Assembly: GCA_002118135.1 (NCBI GenBank)
Contig: BDIU01000035.1
Span: 124,001-188,000, forward strand
Source: Trebouxia sp. TZW2008
Taxonomy: Eukaryota; Chlorophyta; Trebouxiophyceae; Trebouxiales; Trebouxiaceae
DNA: 64,000 nt
Direction: 5' to 3'
Shown: positions 13,901 to 23,509 of the stretch, piece after piece
Layout: each line of letters begins with the position of its first letter
How positions within the stretch are numbered: the first letter of the stretch is position 1
Notes under the pieces: model-generated
What the model saw: only the letters and a program-made list of their open reading frames with translations
Told to the model about the DNA's origin: nothing
The model's database searches: none
Translations under genes and position numbers: made by a program

Positions 13901-16171
13901 TGAAGGGTGGCTATCCCGACCATCTGTAGTGTATTCAGATTCCTGCAAGATTGACAGTTCATTAACATGCATCAAACATGGCAAAAAAATATGAACAGGC
14001 ATCACATTGAAAGACACTACAACAGGGAGATGCTGTCAAGGCATTCACCACAGCAACATCACGAAGCTGCCTAAAAACCACTGGCGGTCTGCAGGGTAAA
14101 GCTGCACAGCAGGTCAGCAAGCAAGCCACAGTGTAACTGTGCAACGCTGGAACTTGTGTACATCTTGCACAGAAGAACATGGGTCTCACTGCATACAGAA
14201 GACTACATTGCCAGATTGCCAGATAGAAGACTACATTGACACGGAACTTTAGTCAAGATAGAGACTCACGCCATGAGAAACGCCGCTGGATGCTCTGCCA
14301 AAGCCATGCCCAAAGACAGGCCCAGCAGGTGCCGGCTCTGAGGGTGGCGTCACCGGAAAGCTGAAGTTTTCACTGTCACCGTCCCCTAAGGAACTCTGGG
14401 CTTTTGTTGGAGTCTGCACTGGGTGACTGCAACAGCCAGATGGACAACATCAGTCATTGCAGCACTATCTGCATGCTGGGCACATGCCAACACCCATGTA
14501 CGATTGTTCAGAGGTACTGCACTGGGACACACATACAACAGCAAGTGTTCAGGGGGGCCTGATGGTGTGCAGCTGCAGTGAATGGCTTCATATAAGCAAC
14601 AGAAGCGGAAGAATATTTAATGACATGCCCAAGACAAGGAGCACCCAGAGACAGCAATGGTTCTGCAGAGTAGCTCCAAATGCAAGCAAGCAAGTGCAAT
14701 GATCAGCTTTGGTGTCTACCTGCTACCCATGTTGCCGCCTCGTAATGTCATCAGGCCACTCAAGGCCTGTTCAGCTTCTTCTTCCTCTGGTTCTGCATCT
14801 GGGTCTTCACTGATGTTTGTGGGTCTGGGAGTTGATTTGGGCCCATGCCGTGTGAATGCATCAGTCACCTTCTCAGTGAGGTTATCCAGCAGGTAGCGGA
14901 TGCCAGACGTCTGATGCACAATGCTCGGCTTCTGAACAGCTTCGTCAGCAGGCTTTGATGTTGTATCGCTGTTTGATGGTGACGAGGATCTAGTCGCTTC
15001 ACCAGCTACATCTCTGCCTGAAACATCTGTGTTTGTGAAACTAGCAGAAGATGCTGACGACTCAGGCTTGTTCTGACTTGCATCAGCTTGTAACGCAGCA
15101 GTATTGGCATCAACATCAGGAGCTTCAGGTACAGCGTCTGCAGCAGTGTCTGCTTTGGCTGTACCCAGAATGGTTGGGTCTGGTCTAAGGATCAGATTGA
15201 AAGGCTGCTGAGATGCATGAATGCTGCTGCCATCCGGCTGATGGCGTTTGATGTGTGACTGTTCTGACGCAGCCTCTGAGTCATAGACTGAGGTGCCAGG
15301 CGGCTCAGCCATATAGCTGGATGCCTTGTCACTGCTGTGACTTGGCTTGAGCCCTGGGGAGGGTGGTGGGTATGAGAGCGGCCCACGATGGCTGCCTTCG
15401 TCATCACTCAAGTCTAGCTCCCTGGAAATGAATGCCTCCTGGCCTCTGATGTCTTGACGGGTATACCCAGGGTCATCCTCATCAGAGTAGTCATCACGAT
15501 CTGAGTCATGTGTGGACTCACCAAGCTCCTCCTGGCCTGTAAGCACTCCACAGGACTGAAGGTTTTGCCACATGGCACATCATTCTTTGAATGAACTTCC
15601 TCTTCAGCATCATGGAAGCTTAGTGCTCGTGCTGCAATGTTTGATAACATATATGTAGAGCCCATGGTAGAGCCCGGCAATCAGACTATCATGCCAGGCT
15701 TGATGACCCAAGTTTCTGGAGAAGGAAGTGCTTACTTGTCTGTGGCTGATTGGCACTCTGTGGCTGCTGGCTTTGTCTACGGGCTGGCGCCGTCTGGATC
15801 ACTTCCAGTGTATGTTGCCAATCTCCGATGCTGCGCAGGAAAGTCAGATGTCGTTCAAGGTAGGTGCGGCAAGGGCGAAGGCAGGCTTAGTGACCAGACC
15901 TGCTGCCGTGGTCGATGGAGTCCGCGGGAGCGAAAAGGGGACTGCTTGGAGCATCGTGCGCACTGTTGTCTGCAAGGCGACCGCTTGCAGACGCGTCGTC
16001 GGCCTGCAGTGCCTCGTCGCCCTCTGGGTATCTGTTCTCAATCTCGCGTAGCAGAGCTTCCTCTGCGGCATAAAAGCCTTCCGTGTGCAGAAAATGGACG
16101 ATGTAGTCCAAAGTGGACAGAGTGTCGTGCGCATCCGCCAAGCCGAGGTCTTGTGAGGGCGAGCTTTCCAT
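4968..16171 (-). CDS. DYRKP: DYRKP: plant-type DYRK protein kinase with N-terminal LisH motif
   Basis: A dual-specificity kinase of the plant DYRK group (CMGC family). The catalytic exons 8855-8668, 8251-8159, 7625-7506, 6961-6839, 6424-6336, 6053-5867, 5588-5451 and 5156-4968 join in phase with no gap. They carry [10 protein letters not shown] (glycine loop), VCLKII (Lys), [17 protein letters not shown] (catalytic loop), DLGSSC in place of DFG, the activation loop [16 protein letters not shown] with the autophosphorylated Tyr, and the DYRKP C-terminus HPWLQHPYE. The N-terminal exon from 16171 has a LisH-like helix pair ([20 protein letters not shown]), as in plant DYRKPs. Between them is an acidic, Ser/Pro-rich linker with a conserved [15 protein letters not shown] block (exon to 14720) and smaller exons near 14275-14430, 13845-13945, 12935-13113, 11776-11885 and 9768-9892. 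The junction near 15580-15890 is not resolved. Introns are rich in exon-boundary copies and minisatellites. Confidence 0.92.
7330..7502. mobile_element. MITE, pogo-like termini, TA target site (copy 1)
   Basis: A 173-bp element flanked by TA on both sides. Its ends, CAGTAATCTCTTGATATAAC and the reverse complement of CAGTAAACTCTCC, are imperfect inverted repeats. The inside repeats the word GTCCTTA. The CAGT start and TA duplication fit non-autonomous pogo/mariner-type transposons; it has no coding capacity. It abuts the DYRKP exon 7625-7506, and its flanking TA supplies bases 2-3 of that exon's GTA donor. Confidence 0.75.
7741..7802 (-). repeat. Truncated intronic copy of DYRKP exon 7506-7625
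   Basis: About 62 bases are near-identical to the acceptor-side half of the downstream exon (encoding [20 protein letters not shown]), with its own AG acceptor. The match stops abruptly, so the copy has no donor. Flanking intron is also duplicated (similar sequence near 7650-7735 and 7815-7910), giving a tandem unit of about 180 bp. Confidence 0.9.
8275..8405. repeat. Dispersed short repeat, family 2
   Basis: About 125 bp that matches the reverse complement of 30280-30398 along its length, with partial copies near 24928-24980 and 36215-36295. Shared words include ACATTGTTTTGTCTGA, GTTGAACATCA and CCACACACACCTAGCA. This is probably a non-autonomous mobile repeat of unknown class; no termini are certain. 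Confidence 0.6.
9190..9500. repeat. Minisatellite, about 75-bp unit, four copies
   Basis: Four tandem units, each with a CAAGCGC word, CATTGCAAAC, ACACTCT and GCAAGCT followed by GGTGTTGACAACAGT. The unit start recurs near 9211, 9286, 9358 and 9431. It lies in a DYRKP intron. Confidence 0.85.
9589..10400 (-). repeat. Four copies of a DYRKP proline-rich linker exon
   Basis: The fullest copy (about 9768-9892) reads, on the minus strand, [31 protein letters not shown] and SGSRSPE, and ends at a GTGAGT donor with phase that fits the next kinase exon. Partial copies sit at about 9590-9645 (donor-side part), 10140-10215 and 10320-10395 (acceptor-side part, PSSD retained). Which copy is spliced in cannot be told from sequence. 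Confidence 0.7.
10640..11405. repeat. Tandem repeat, about 150-160-bp unit, five copies
   Basis: Five units, each containing a CTCTGATGTTGAAGA-like word, TGCCTTGCAG, CCACAACAGATGG, a GATATGAGCG-like word and GCAGCAGGGG-like words. Unit starts lie near 10652, 10811, 10972, 11121 and 11270. The array is in a DYRKP intron, and I see no exon similarity. Confidence 0.85.
11485..11550. mobile_element. Fragment of the pogo-like MITE
   Basis: An internal fragment with ACATCAAGTTGTCCTTAC, ATGCAGTCAGAATGC and TTTCCTAGTTGCA, matching the middle of the complete copies. Termini are not present. Confidence 0.6.
11940..12003 (-). repeat. Acceptor-side copy of DYRKP exon 11776-11885
   Basis: On the minus strand it encodes [15 protein letters not shown], against [15 protein letters not shown] in the full exon downstream, and keeps the upstream acceptor context. 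It is a truncated tandem copy. Confidence 0.8.
12400..12800 (-). repeat. Three donor-side copies of DYRKP exon 12935-13113
   Basis: The full exon ends with [11 protein letters not shown], then [16 protein letters not shown] and its GTGAGG donor. Copies at about 12680-12800 and 12530-12640 keep VSPAS, LDLSCSI and SLPPE plus a similar donor; a third near 12410-12480 is more worn. All lie downstream of the full exon in gene direction. Confidence 0.8.
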
Positions 16172-16499
16172 ATCGAGCGGTCGTGCTACACGATGCTGAC
16201 ACGCTGATCACTGCCTACATCGCGTCCAGAAGGGTGCTAACAGGAGTGACATGAATTGCGCACAGACGCCGTTCGTCGATCCCCTGAGCGATCGAGGTTG
16301 TTCGCGAACCTCGCAGAAGCGTTCAATGCACAGAATGGTTGAGTTTCAACTCGAATGTCGAAGGGGAGCCTGCTCGACTCTTTCTAAGCTCTTCTTCGCG
16401 CTGGCGTTTCGAGCACTTGATTGTGACGCAGGATTGTGCGCAGGCGCCACTGTGCGTTCTGTTCGCGCGTGTGCGCGGCGTCCGGGACCTGCCTCTGTG
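16172..16499. promoter_or_regulatory. Bidirectional promoter, DYRKP / F-box
   Basis: Only about 330 bases (79 if the earlier F-box ATG at 16251 is used) separate two divergent start codons. The stretch is richer in CpG than the surroundings (TCGCG, GCGCG words), as expected of a promoter. No defined element was identified. Confidence 0.55.
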
Positions 16500-19400
16500 A
16501 TGCCTGTCGAAGCTTGTATTGGCTCGGCTTCGGACCCCTGTCCGTTGTTGAATCTGCAGTATCACGTACTTGAACGGATACTTACACGGCTTCATATCAC
16601 TGACTTGGCTCGGTGTTGCCAAGTGAGCAAAGGCATGCGGTCTGTGGTACATCAAGAAGGCGTGTGGCAATCGCTGTGCACTTCTGCCTTCCCAACGCTT
16701 GACAGGGCCCAGCTGAGAGGCTGGATTACTCCATCCCCGGGCCAAAGCAAAGTTAACAGTCATCGAAAGTCAAGCCTGGACAGTCCGCAGCTCCTTCGCC
16801 ACATCTCTGACCCGCACACGTATCGGTACATATATGCTTGCACGTATTGCTGGTCAGAGGCAGCAGTCAAAGCTTGTTTTTCGATCGCTGCTGCATATAC
16901 AGGGAGTTGTATCCTGTGCTTAAGCAACTTGATGGCTTGATTGGGGTATGGCGTCATTCCAAACCAACAGACAAACCAGCATTGTACGTGTTTGTTTGGG
17001 GACAGTGCTGCGCGGAAGGCAGAAAGCTATGCTATGAACTTCCTGGGCAAGAGCCATTTTCAGAGCCATTTCAGCAAGTTGGACCAAGTCACAACGCAGC
17101 AGTGCAGCATGTTGACAGCATGCATTGCCTCCTGACGGTTCAGACTAGCACTCAGCATTCCCCTGTGACAAAAGCTGTTCAGGCTGCAACAGCTGTGGCA
17201 GTAGGCGGCATTCAAAATTCAAATCGGGTATGTCAATTCTCCATTGAACATGTGTCAATATGAACTGGAGCTGAAGTTCCGACACAATGAACGAGACCTC
17301 AGTCAAAGTTGTTATGCATGTTTGGTTCATGTTGCACATCTGCTGTGTTCGCCAGCTCATCTGCCAGCTGAGTGAGCGTCTCTTTGAGTGTTGAGCTGTA
17401 TTGTTATCATGGCTTTTCTGGATTTTGCTTATGTAATCAGCTGCATTTGGATGAATGCAGCGCTGCTTGTCATACCTGGGTGACTGTGCATGCAGGAGCC
17501 GTCAGACGCTTTGATGGGCACAAGCCCTCCTGGGAGCTTTGAGTTTGAGATGCAGCGCTTCATGCAGGTAACCCTCATACTTTGCAGATCTTGCTGAGAC
17601 AGCATGTATGAGCATGCAGCATACTTTTGGCACTAAGGTTTATTGCTGTAGCGCATGTGTATGCATGAAGCAGCGCAGCCTTACACCCTTAACAAGCAGG
17701 CATCATCAGCAATCCTCACTGCAGTGCTGCATGCGTGCTGCCTGCAGAAAATGCTGGCATTGCATCAGCCAGCCTTGTACAAGCTAGCTATGCCAGTCAA
17801 TGCTTGTGAGCTATTGTTTTGACCAATTTGCCAGAAGTTTGGCTTATATGTTAAGCAAAGGAAAGCTCTATAATCCTTGCAGGGTCACATGGCTAACAAG
17901 CAACCCAAAAGGAGGCGCTCAGGCAATCGCAGTTCATCAGGTACAGCTGCAGTGCATTGGGAGCATACACCTGCTCTTTGCATTGCATGATATAGGACAT
18001 ATGTTCAGCTTCATGCTGGTCACATAGTGCAGCTCAGAGGCATTAGCCATGTGAAGGTCCAATACCACTGATGACCAATTGCAACTTCAACATGATCACT
18101 ACAACTAAGGGAAGACTTGAGCTGAAATGCACATCAAGAAGCTGAGTTTAAGTATGTTACTTGCGCCACCTAGAAAACCCAAAATGTAATCGTCTCAATG
18201 ATTCTCAAATGGGTCCTGTTCACCCTGCTCTGGCCAAGCTGACACTTGCCTTGCTGTGGATGAAGTGCAGGCGCGCTGCCAATTGTACATACTTTGACTA
18301 GAGTAGAGATGCCAGTTCCCACACAGCGGCATCCCTTGGCTGGTGTCTGGAGAAGCACAGGCATGCTGCAAACCTGCATCATGATAGTCCGCTATGACTT
18401 CAGCCATCAGGCTGCAAGCATTGTGGCTACACAGGTAAATAGCCATTGGTGTGCTGCAAACTTGCATTGTAATGGTCCGTTATGGCATTAGCCATCAGGG
18501 TGCAAGCATTGTAGCTACACAGGTAAACAGCCATTGGCCTGCTGCAAACTTGCATCATGATGGTCTGATGCGACCGTAGTCATCAGGCTGCAAGTATTGT
18601 GGCTACACACCTTGAACAGGCATTGGCATGCTGCAAACTTGCTTGTTGATGATTTGCTGTGACCTTAACCTTCAGGCCGCAAGCATTGTGGCTACACAGG
18701 TGACCAGGCATTGGCATGCTGCAGACTTTCTTGATGACGGTCTTGTGTGACCTTAGCCATCAGGCTGCCAGCATTGTAGCTACACAGGCAACCAGCCATT
18801 GACATGCTGATTGCACCTTAACAATGCGCTATGACTTGAGGCTGCAAATCTCCGAGCCACACAGGGATTTTGTCAGGCATTGGCATCCTGCAAACCTGCA
18901 TCATCATGGTCTGTTGTGACTTGAGCCATCAGGCTGCCAGCGTTGTGGCTACACAGGTGACCAGGCATTGGCATGCTGCAAACTTGCGTCATCAAGGTCT
19001 GTTGTGATTTGAGCCACCAGGCTGCAAACATTGTGGCTTCACAAGTGAGCAGCCATCGTCTTTGCAGCAACACCTCCTTGCACTGTTTGGAAATGCATTT
19101 GGTGGTTTCCACAGTAATCTCTTGATATAACGACTGCAGTGGTGACCAAGAAAATGTGCTTTGATCAAGTTGTCGTCTTTCAGAAGTACTGCTGTAGTCA
19201 AAATGCAGTGCTTGGTTCCCAGTTGCATTGTCCTTACGTCAAGAATGTCTTCATATTGAGTGCCCTTATATCGAGAGATCACTGTACCTTGTATGCTGGC
19301 TCTGCACAGCAAGGTGAGTTGGGCCAGCGTGACCTGATCAGCAAGCACCACCTCAGCAGTTCTGCCAGCAGCAGTACATTCACCCCGCACACCATCAGCA

Positions 19401-22327
19401 TCCCCTGCAGCAGCAGCTGTACCAGCAGCAGCCGTACCAGCAGCAGCATCAGCAGTCCCAGCAGCAACTGCCTGCGCATCAGCATGCTCAGCAGCAACAG
19501 CGACAGCAGTCTAGTAGGTCACTGCATGCTTCCTGGTGGCAGGCATGTCTTTTCAAAGTGATCAGCTGCATGTGTGGTGTCCTTTGCCGACATGCTGAAG
19601 GCAACATGCTCTCAAAGCAATTACAGTAGTCTCTCCGTATGATGACTGCATTGGGTACCAAGAAAATGGTCCTTACATTGAATAGTCCTTACCTAACGGT
19701 ACCACTGTAGTCAGACTGCAGCGCTGGGTTCCCAGTTGCATTGTTCTTGCATCGAGAATGTCCGTATATTGGGTGTCCTTATATCAAGAGATCACTGTAG
19801 CCAGCTATCTGCTGACATGGTGATTTGGGCACGGCCTTGAGCCCTCAACCATCCTGACTTGCAGCAATGTCTGCCTGTCATTGCAGGCAATGGGGCAGAG
19901 CCTTCTGCAGCAGGGCTTTTCCATGCTGGCTGCCCCAATGGCAAAGCCCCAGCCGCCATGTGACACTACAGAATGCTGCACTAATGGTGTATTGTCTGGT
20001 ATGCAATAGCCTTCTGACACCATTAAAGATCTTCCTGATACCACAAGCGGCCTTGCACTGTGAATGAAGCCTTCCTGACACCACAGAAAGCTTCAGCAAT
20101 ACGCTTCTTTCACATTCTTCTCTGTCATTGCAGGCAATGAGGCAGAGCTCCCTGCTGCAGGGCTTGCAAATGAGGGTTGCCCCACTGGCAAAGCCCCAGC
20201 CATCATGTGACATTACAGAATGCTGCACTAATAGTGTGTGGTCTGGTATGCAATGGCCTCCTGACACCATTAGAGATCTTCCTGGCACCACAAGTGGCCT
20301 TGCACCATGCACCATGGATGAAATCTTCCTGACACCACAGAAAGCTAAACCAATACGTTTCTTTTTTCACGTGCTTTTCTGTCATTGCAGGCAATGGGGC
20401 AGAGCTCCCTAATGCAGGGCTGGCGCATGAGGGCTGCCCCACTGGCCAAGCCCTGGCAGCCATGTGACAGCGTCATGCTTACTCATCAGGCTGAGCTGTC
20501 TCTGCTGAACGGCGACTTTGACCATTTTGACGAGTCTGGCGCCCATGACCTCTCGCCTGACAAAGAGGTCAGCTGTACAGAAGCTGTTCATTCACACGTT
20601 TGTAGGGAGGTTCCATAAGTTTGCCAGCTGCATACACAAGATTGAAACGCTTCTACGCATTTCTGTAAAGAGCTGCTGCATATCAACATGGCTTTTCCCA
20701 TGTCTTTGCGACAATGTTCTTGACTGCAAAAGTTCAGCACCAGTTCAGTTGAGTTGTTTGAGCTGCGCACATGCTTAGTGTAAACAGCGCAACAAACAGA
20801 CATTGCAGCTTCAGCAACAGCAGCAGCCGCGGATTTTATCGACTTTGTAACCAGTTGATGCCGCCCTATCTATATGCATTGACTTCATCATTACTTCACG
20901 TCTGCAGACACCCCTTTTCCCAAAAAAATATATAAAAACAGCACAAATGAGTTTTTGCTGCCCAATCAAGCTACGTCTCTGCGCTGTTGGTTGTCGACAA
21001 CAGTCTACAACACTCACCCTGGTCTGGCTCTGTTGTTGTTTGCTAGCATGTTGCACTTCAAGCATTCAGAACATGCGCAAGCGGGCAGGCGTTTGCTGAA
21101 GGACAGAAGCTTTAGAGTGTCTTTACAATTTGAGTTTACTGTATCAGCCTCTTGCAGGCTCACACAGTATGAGCACTTCACCGCATTTTAGCTTTGTTGC
21201 AGGTCGTGCAGATCTTCAAGGGAGAAGTGAAGCCAAGCAGCATGGCAGCGGGGCAGTTTCCTCACCCCAACAACAATGCGCAGCTCTTTCCAGAGACACT
21301 TGGGACTGCAACTCCTCCAATAACATGCAGAATGTCTCTCAAAAGCCGGCTCTCATCACATCAGTGTTGCTGCAGGTCGTGCAGATCTTCAAGGGAGAAG
21401 TGGAGCCAAGCAGTATGGCAGCGGGACGACCTCCTCACCCCTACAACATGCATCAGTATCACCAGCCTTTCTGCAGCAGGGCTTCAAGCAGGTTTTGTCG
21501 TAATATCGGCTTTGTTGCAGCTCGCGCAGATCTTCAAGGGAGAATTGGAGTTAAGCAGCAGGGCAGCGGGGCAGATTTTTCACCCAAACAACAAAGCGCA
21601 GCTCTGTCCAGGGACACTTTGGACTGCCACTCTTTCATACAAAATGTCTCTCAAAAGCCAGCTCTCATCACGTCAGTGTTGCTGCAGGTTGTGCAGATCT
21701 TCAAAGGGGAAGTGGAGCCAAGCAGCATGGCAGCGGGTCAATTCCCTCCCCCTTACAACAGCGTGCGGCTAAAATGTGTCCCTGGGTACCTCTGGTTGTA
21801 TGCTGATGGCACCATTGGCATCATCTTCAACTCATGGGACCACCTAGAGTAAGATCCTAATGTCCAAAAAAGTTGGTGCCTGTACCACACCCAAATGGGC
21901 AGTGCTCGTATCAAATTTATACAGGCAGTGCTTGTGTCACACCTAGGTGGCAATGCTTGTACCACTCACAAACTGGCAGTGCTTGTATCACACCTAAATG
22001 GCAATGCTTGTATGACATCCAAACAGGCAGTGTTGGTATCACATACAATTTGGTAGTGCTTGTATCACATCCAGACAGGCAGTGCTTGTGTCACATGCAG
22101 ACTGGCAGTGCTTGCATCACACCCAAATGGCAGTGCTTGTATGACATCCAAATAGGCAGTGCTTGCATCACACCCAAATGGCAGTGCTTGTATCACATGT
22201 ATGCAGGCAGTGCTTTTATAACAGATTAGGCTATTGGGCATTGCCAAGTCTTCAATCTTGATCTCTGATGTTTGCCGCTTGCTCATCCACTGCATTGTCA
22301 TGTACTGTCCCTGAGCTCACAGGCTGC

Positions 22328-22360
<33 letters not shown>

Positions 22361-22533
22361 AGGGTGCTTCCATATCTTGGGCAAAATAGTGTCCAAAGAC
22401 ATCAACCAATGCCAAAGCCATTGCATATGGACAGGATTGCAGCAATTTGTGACAAGCCTTGATAGTATCTGCGGCTGGCTGCAGGGTGCTCGTGAACATG
22501 AAGCGCATTGACGAGGATCTGCAGCTGCAATAA
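16500..22533 (+). CDS. F-box protein (plant At3g12350-like architecture suspected)
   Basis: F-box proteins are substrate receptors of SCF ubiquitin ligases. The F-box is in exon 1 (16500-16825): LLNLQYHVLERILTRLHITD, then LARCCQVSKGMRSVV and GVWQSLC. Exon 2 from 16903 gives RELYPVLKQLDGLIGVWRH, the segment that follows the F-box in a plant family. Further exons: 17496-17567 (SPPGSFEFEMQRFM), 17883-17940 (basic, KQPKRRRSGNRSSS), a CAG-rich exon near 19340-19517 (Gln- or Ala-rich depending on phase), 20391-20567, 21688-21848 (YLWLYADGTIGIIFNSWDH) and 22485-22533 (VLVNMKRIDEDLQLQ, stop TAA). Phases close for the last three and around 17496-17940; the exon 2 end and the CAG-rich exon are unresolved. 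An upstream in-frame ATG exists at 16251. Substrate unknown. Confidence 0.75.
18330..19060. repeat. Tandem repeat, about 88-bp unit, about eight copies
   Basis: Units contain GGCTGCAAGCATTGTGGCTA, CACAGGT, CATTGGCATGCTGCAAACTT and a CATCATGATGGTCTG-like word. They recur near 18361, 18450, 18541, 18629, 18717, 18797, 18880 and 18968. The array lies in an F-box gene intron and has no clear exon match. Confidence 0.85.
19112..19284. mobile_element. MITE, pogo-like termini (copy 2)
   Basis: A 173-bp element, CAGTAATCTCTTGATATAAC to TCGAGAGATCACTG, colinear with the other copies. The right flank has TA; the left flank is CA (mutated). Located in an F-box intron. Confidence 0.75.
19624..19797. mobile_element. 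MITE, pogo-like termini (copy 3)
   Basis: A 174-bp element, CAGTAGTCTCTCCGTATGAT to ATCAAGAGATCACTG, flanked by TA on both sides. It lies 340 bp from copy 2 in the same orientation. Confidence 0.78.
19884..20300 (+). repeat. Two acceptor-side copies of F-box exon 20391-20567
   Basis: Copies near 19884 and 20134 share CATTGCAGGCAATG and encode MGQSLLQQGFSMLAAPMAKP and MRQSSLLQGLQMRVAPLAKP. The full exon has MGQSSLMQGWRMRAAPLAKP. Both diverge from the exon after about 80-100 bases and continue into duplicated intron (unit about 250 bp). Confidence 0.9.
21195..21687 (+). repeat. Three copies of F-box exon 21688-21848 (acceptor side)
   Basis: Each copy has GTTGCAG-like acceptor sequence followed by a CGTGCAGATCTTCAAGGGAG-type core (VVQIFKGEVEPSSMAAGQ). 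They start near 21201, 21374 and 21517, ahead of the full exon at 21688. Each runs only about 100 bases into the exon before diverging. Confidence 0.9.
21880..22220. repeat. Minisatellite, about 30-35-bp unit, about ten copies
   Basis: Repeats of GGCAGTGCTTGTATCACA followed by CCCAAATGG or CCAGACAGG-like words. It lies in the last intron of the F-box gene and stays open in one frame by virtue of its unit composition; I do not read it as coding. Confidence 0.85.
22323..22360. repeat. CTG trinucleotide run
   Basis: Simple GCTGCTGCTG repeat of about twelve units ending at an AG acceptor-like site. A GGTGCTTCCATA-like sequence follows that resembles the last F-box exon start at 22485. Confidence 0.8.
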
Positions 22534-23509
22534 CGTCTGCTGCCCTGTGGCAAGAGGTGTCCACTGTAATGGAGGACATTATGCTGCAGGACATCTCAGT
22601 GCACCTGCAGAATTGCTTGCCTTATGCTACTGTGCCATAGTCAGCCGACTGTGTAGATGAGTAGGCAGATTTTATGAGCGTACCACATGAAGGCTGACTT
22701 GTATATCAGCTCTTGTTCAGTAGTCAGTAGTCATGCTGCAGACAGCTCTGGTCTATCTCAAGTCACTTGCTATTGTCAGTGCTGGCACAGACTTGATGGT
22801 AAGAGCATCAGAGCAGTGACTGCATGTCATGCTCTGTGCATAGAGTTGCAGCATATGTGCACATCTCACACAGGATCACAGCAAGACTTTGAGACCTACA
22901 TGCAGTCATGTGACCTTGGTGATGCTTGATCAACCTGTACGAGGAAGGGGCTGCATTCTCAGTGAACATTATGGTAGCAGCTTGATTTGGACATGCCTGT
23001 TGATTAGTTCAATATCAGCCGTTAGTATCAATACCAAGCCAGTTGCACAGCAGGGTAGTCAAGCCACACAAACAGCTCGGAGTCTGCTCGTGTCATAGAG
23101 ATGCCAAATAAAGAGCGGCACGAGGTGTTCTGAAGGGCACTGGTGTGGACGCTAGTTTCTGGGAAGGATCCAACATAATATTGACGGTACAGTGTGTCGA
23201 CCTTCTGGAACTGTACAGCAGCGGCTGCAGCAGCAATCATAGAGGGACCTACCAAGCGCCAAACAATGACAATTTTGTCAACCGCTGTGGCTACACATAG
23301 GTTCATGACTGCCGGTTGATGCATGTTTTATGTGATGCATTTAGGCGTTGACCCAGCATAACATTCCTGCCAAATATGATTAGACAACCTCATTAATGTA
23401 TAAATGAGACGCTGACGCATTGCTCATCTATAATCTGTTTTCCAACCAACACCGGCTACAATGAATGACAACCAACACCAATATGACAAGTACTGGCAAT
23501 ATCTCTTTA
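22534..23509. other. Convergent intergenic region, F-box / LRR 3' ends
   Basis: About 975 bases between converging stop codons. An open stretch on the minus strand (23028-23324) contains VATAVDKIVIVWRLVG, which faintly resembles a WD40 strand, but no adjoining exons support it. No RNA gene seen. Confidence 0.45.

Noticed and set aside
21873..22229. 118-codon open frame of repeated Cys/Tyr-rich units
   Set aside because: It is produced by a minisatellite whose unit lacks stops in that frame; it sits in an F-box intron and ends without splice context.
23028..23324. Minus-strand open frame resembling a WD40 strand (VDKIVIVWRL)
   Set aside because: One weak strand only, no GH or WD partner blades and no adjoining exons; it lies in a convergent 3' region.
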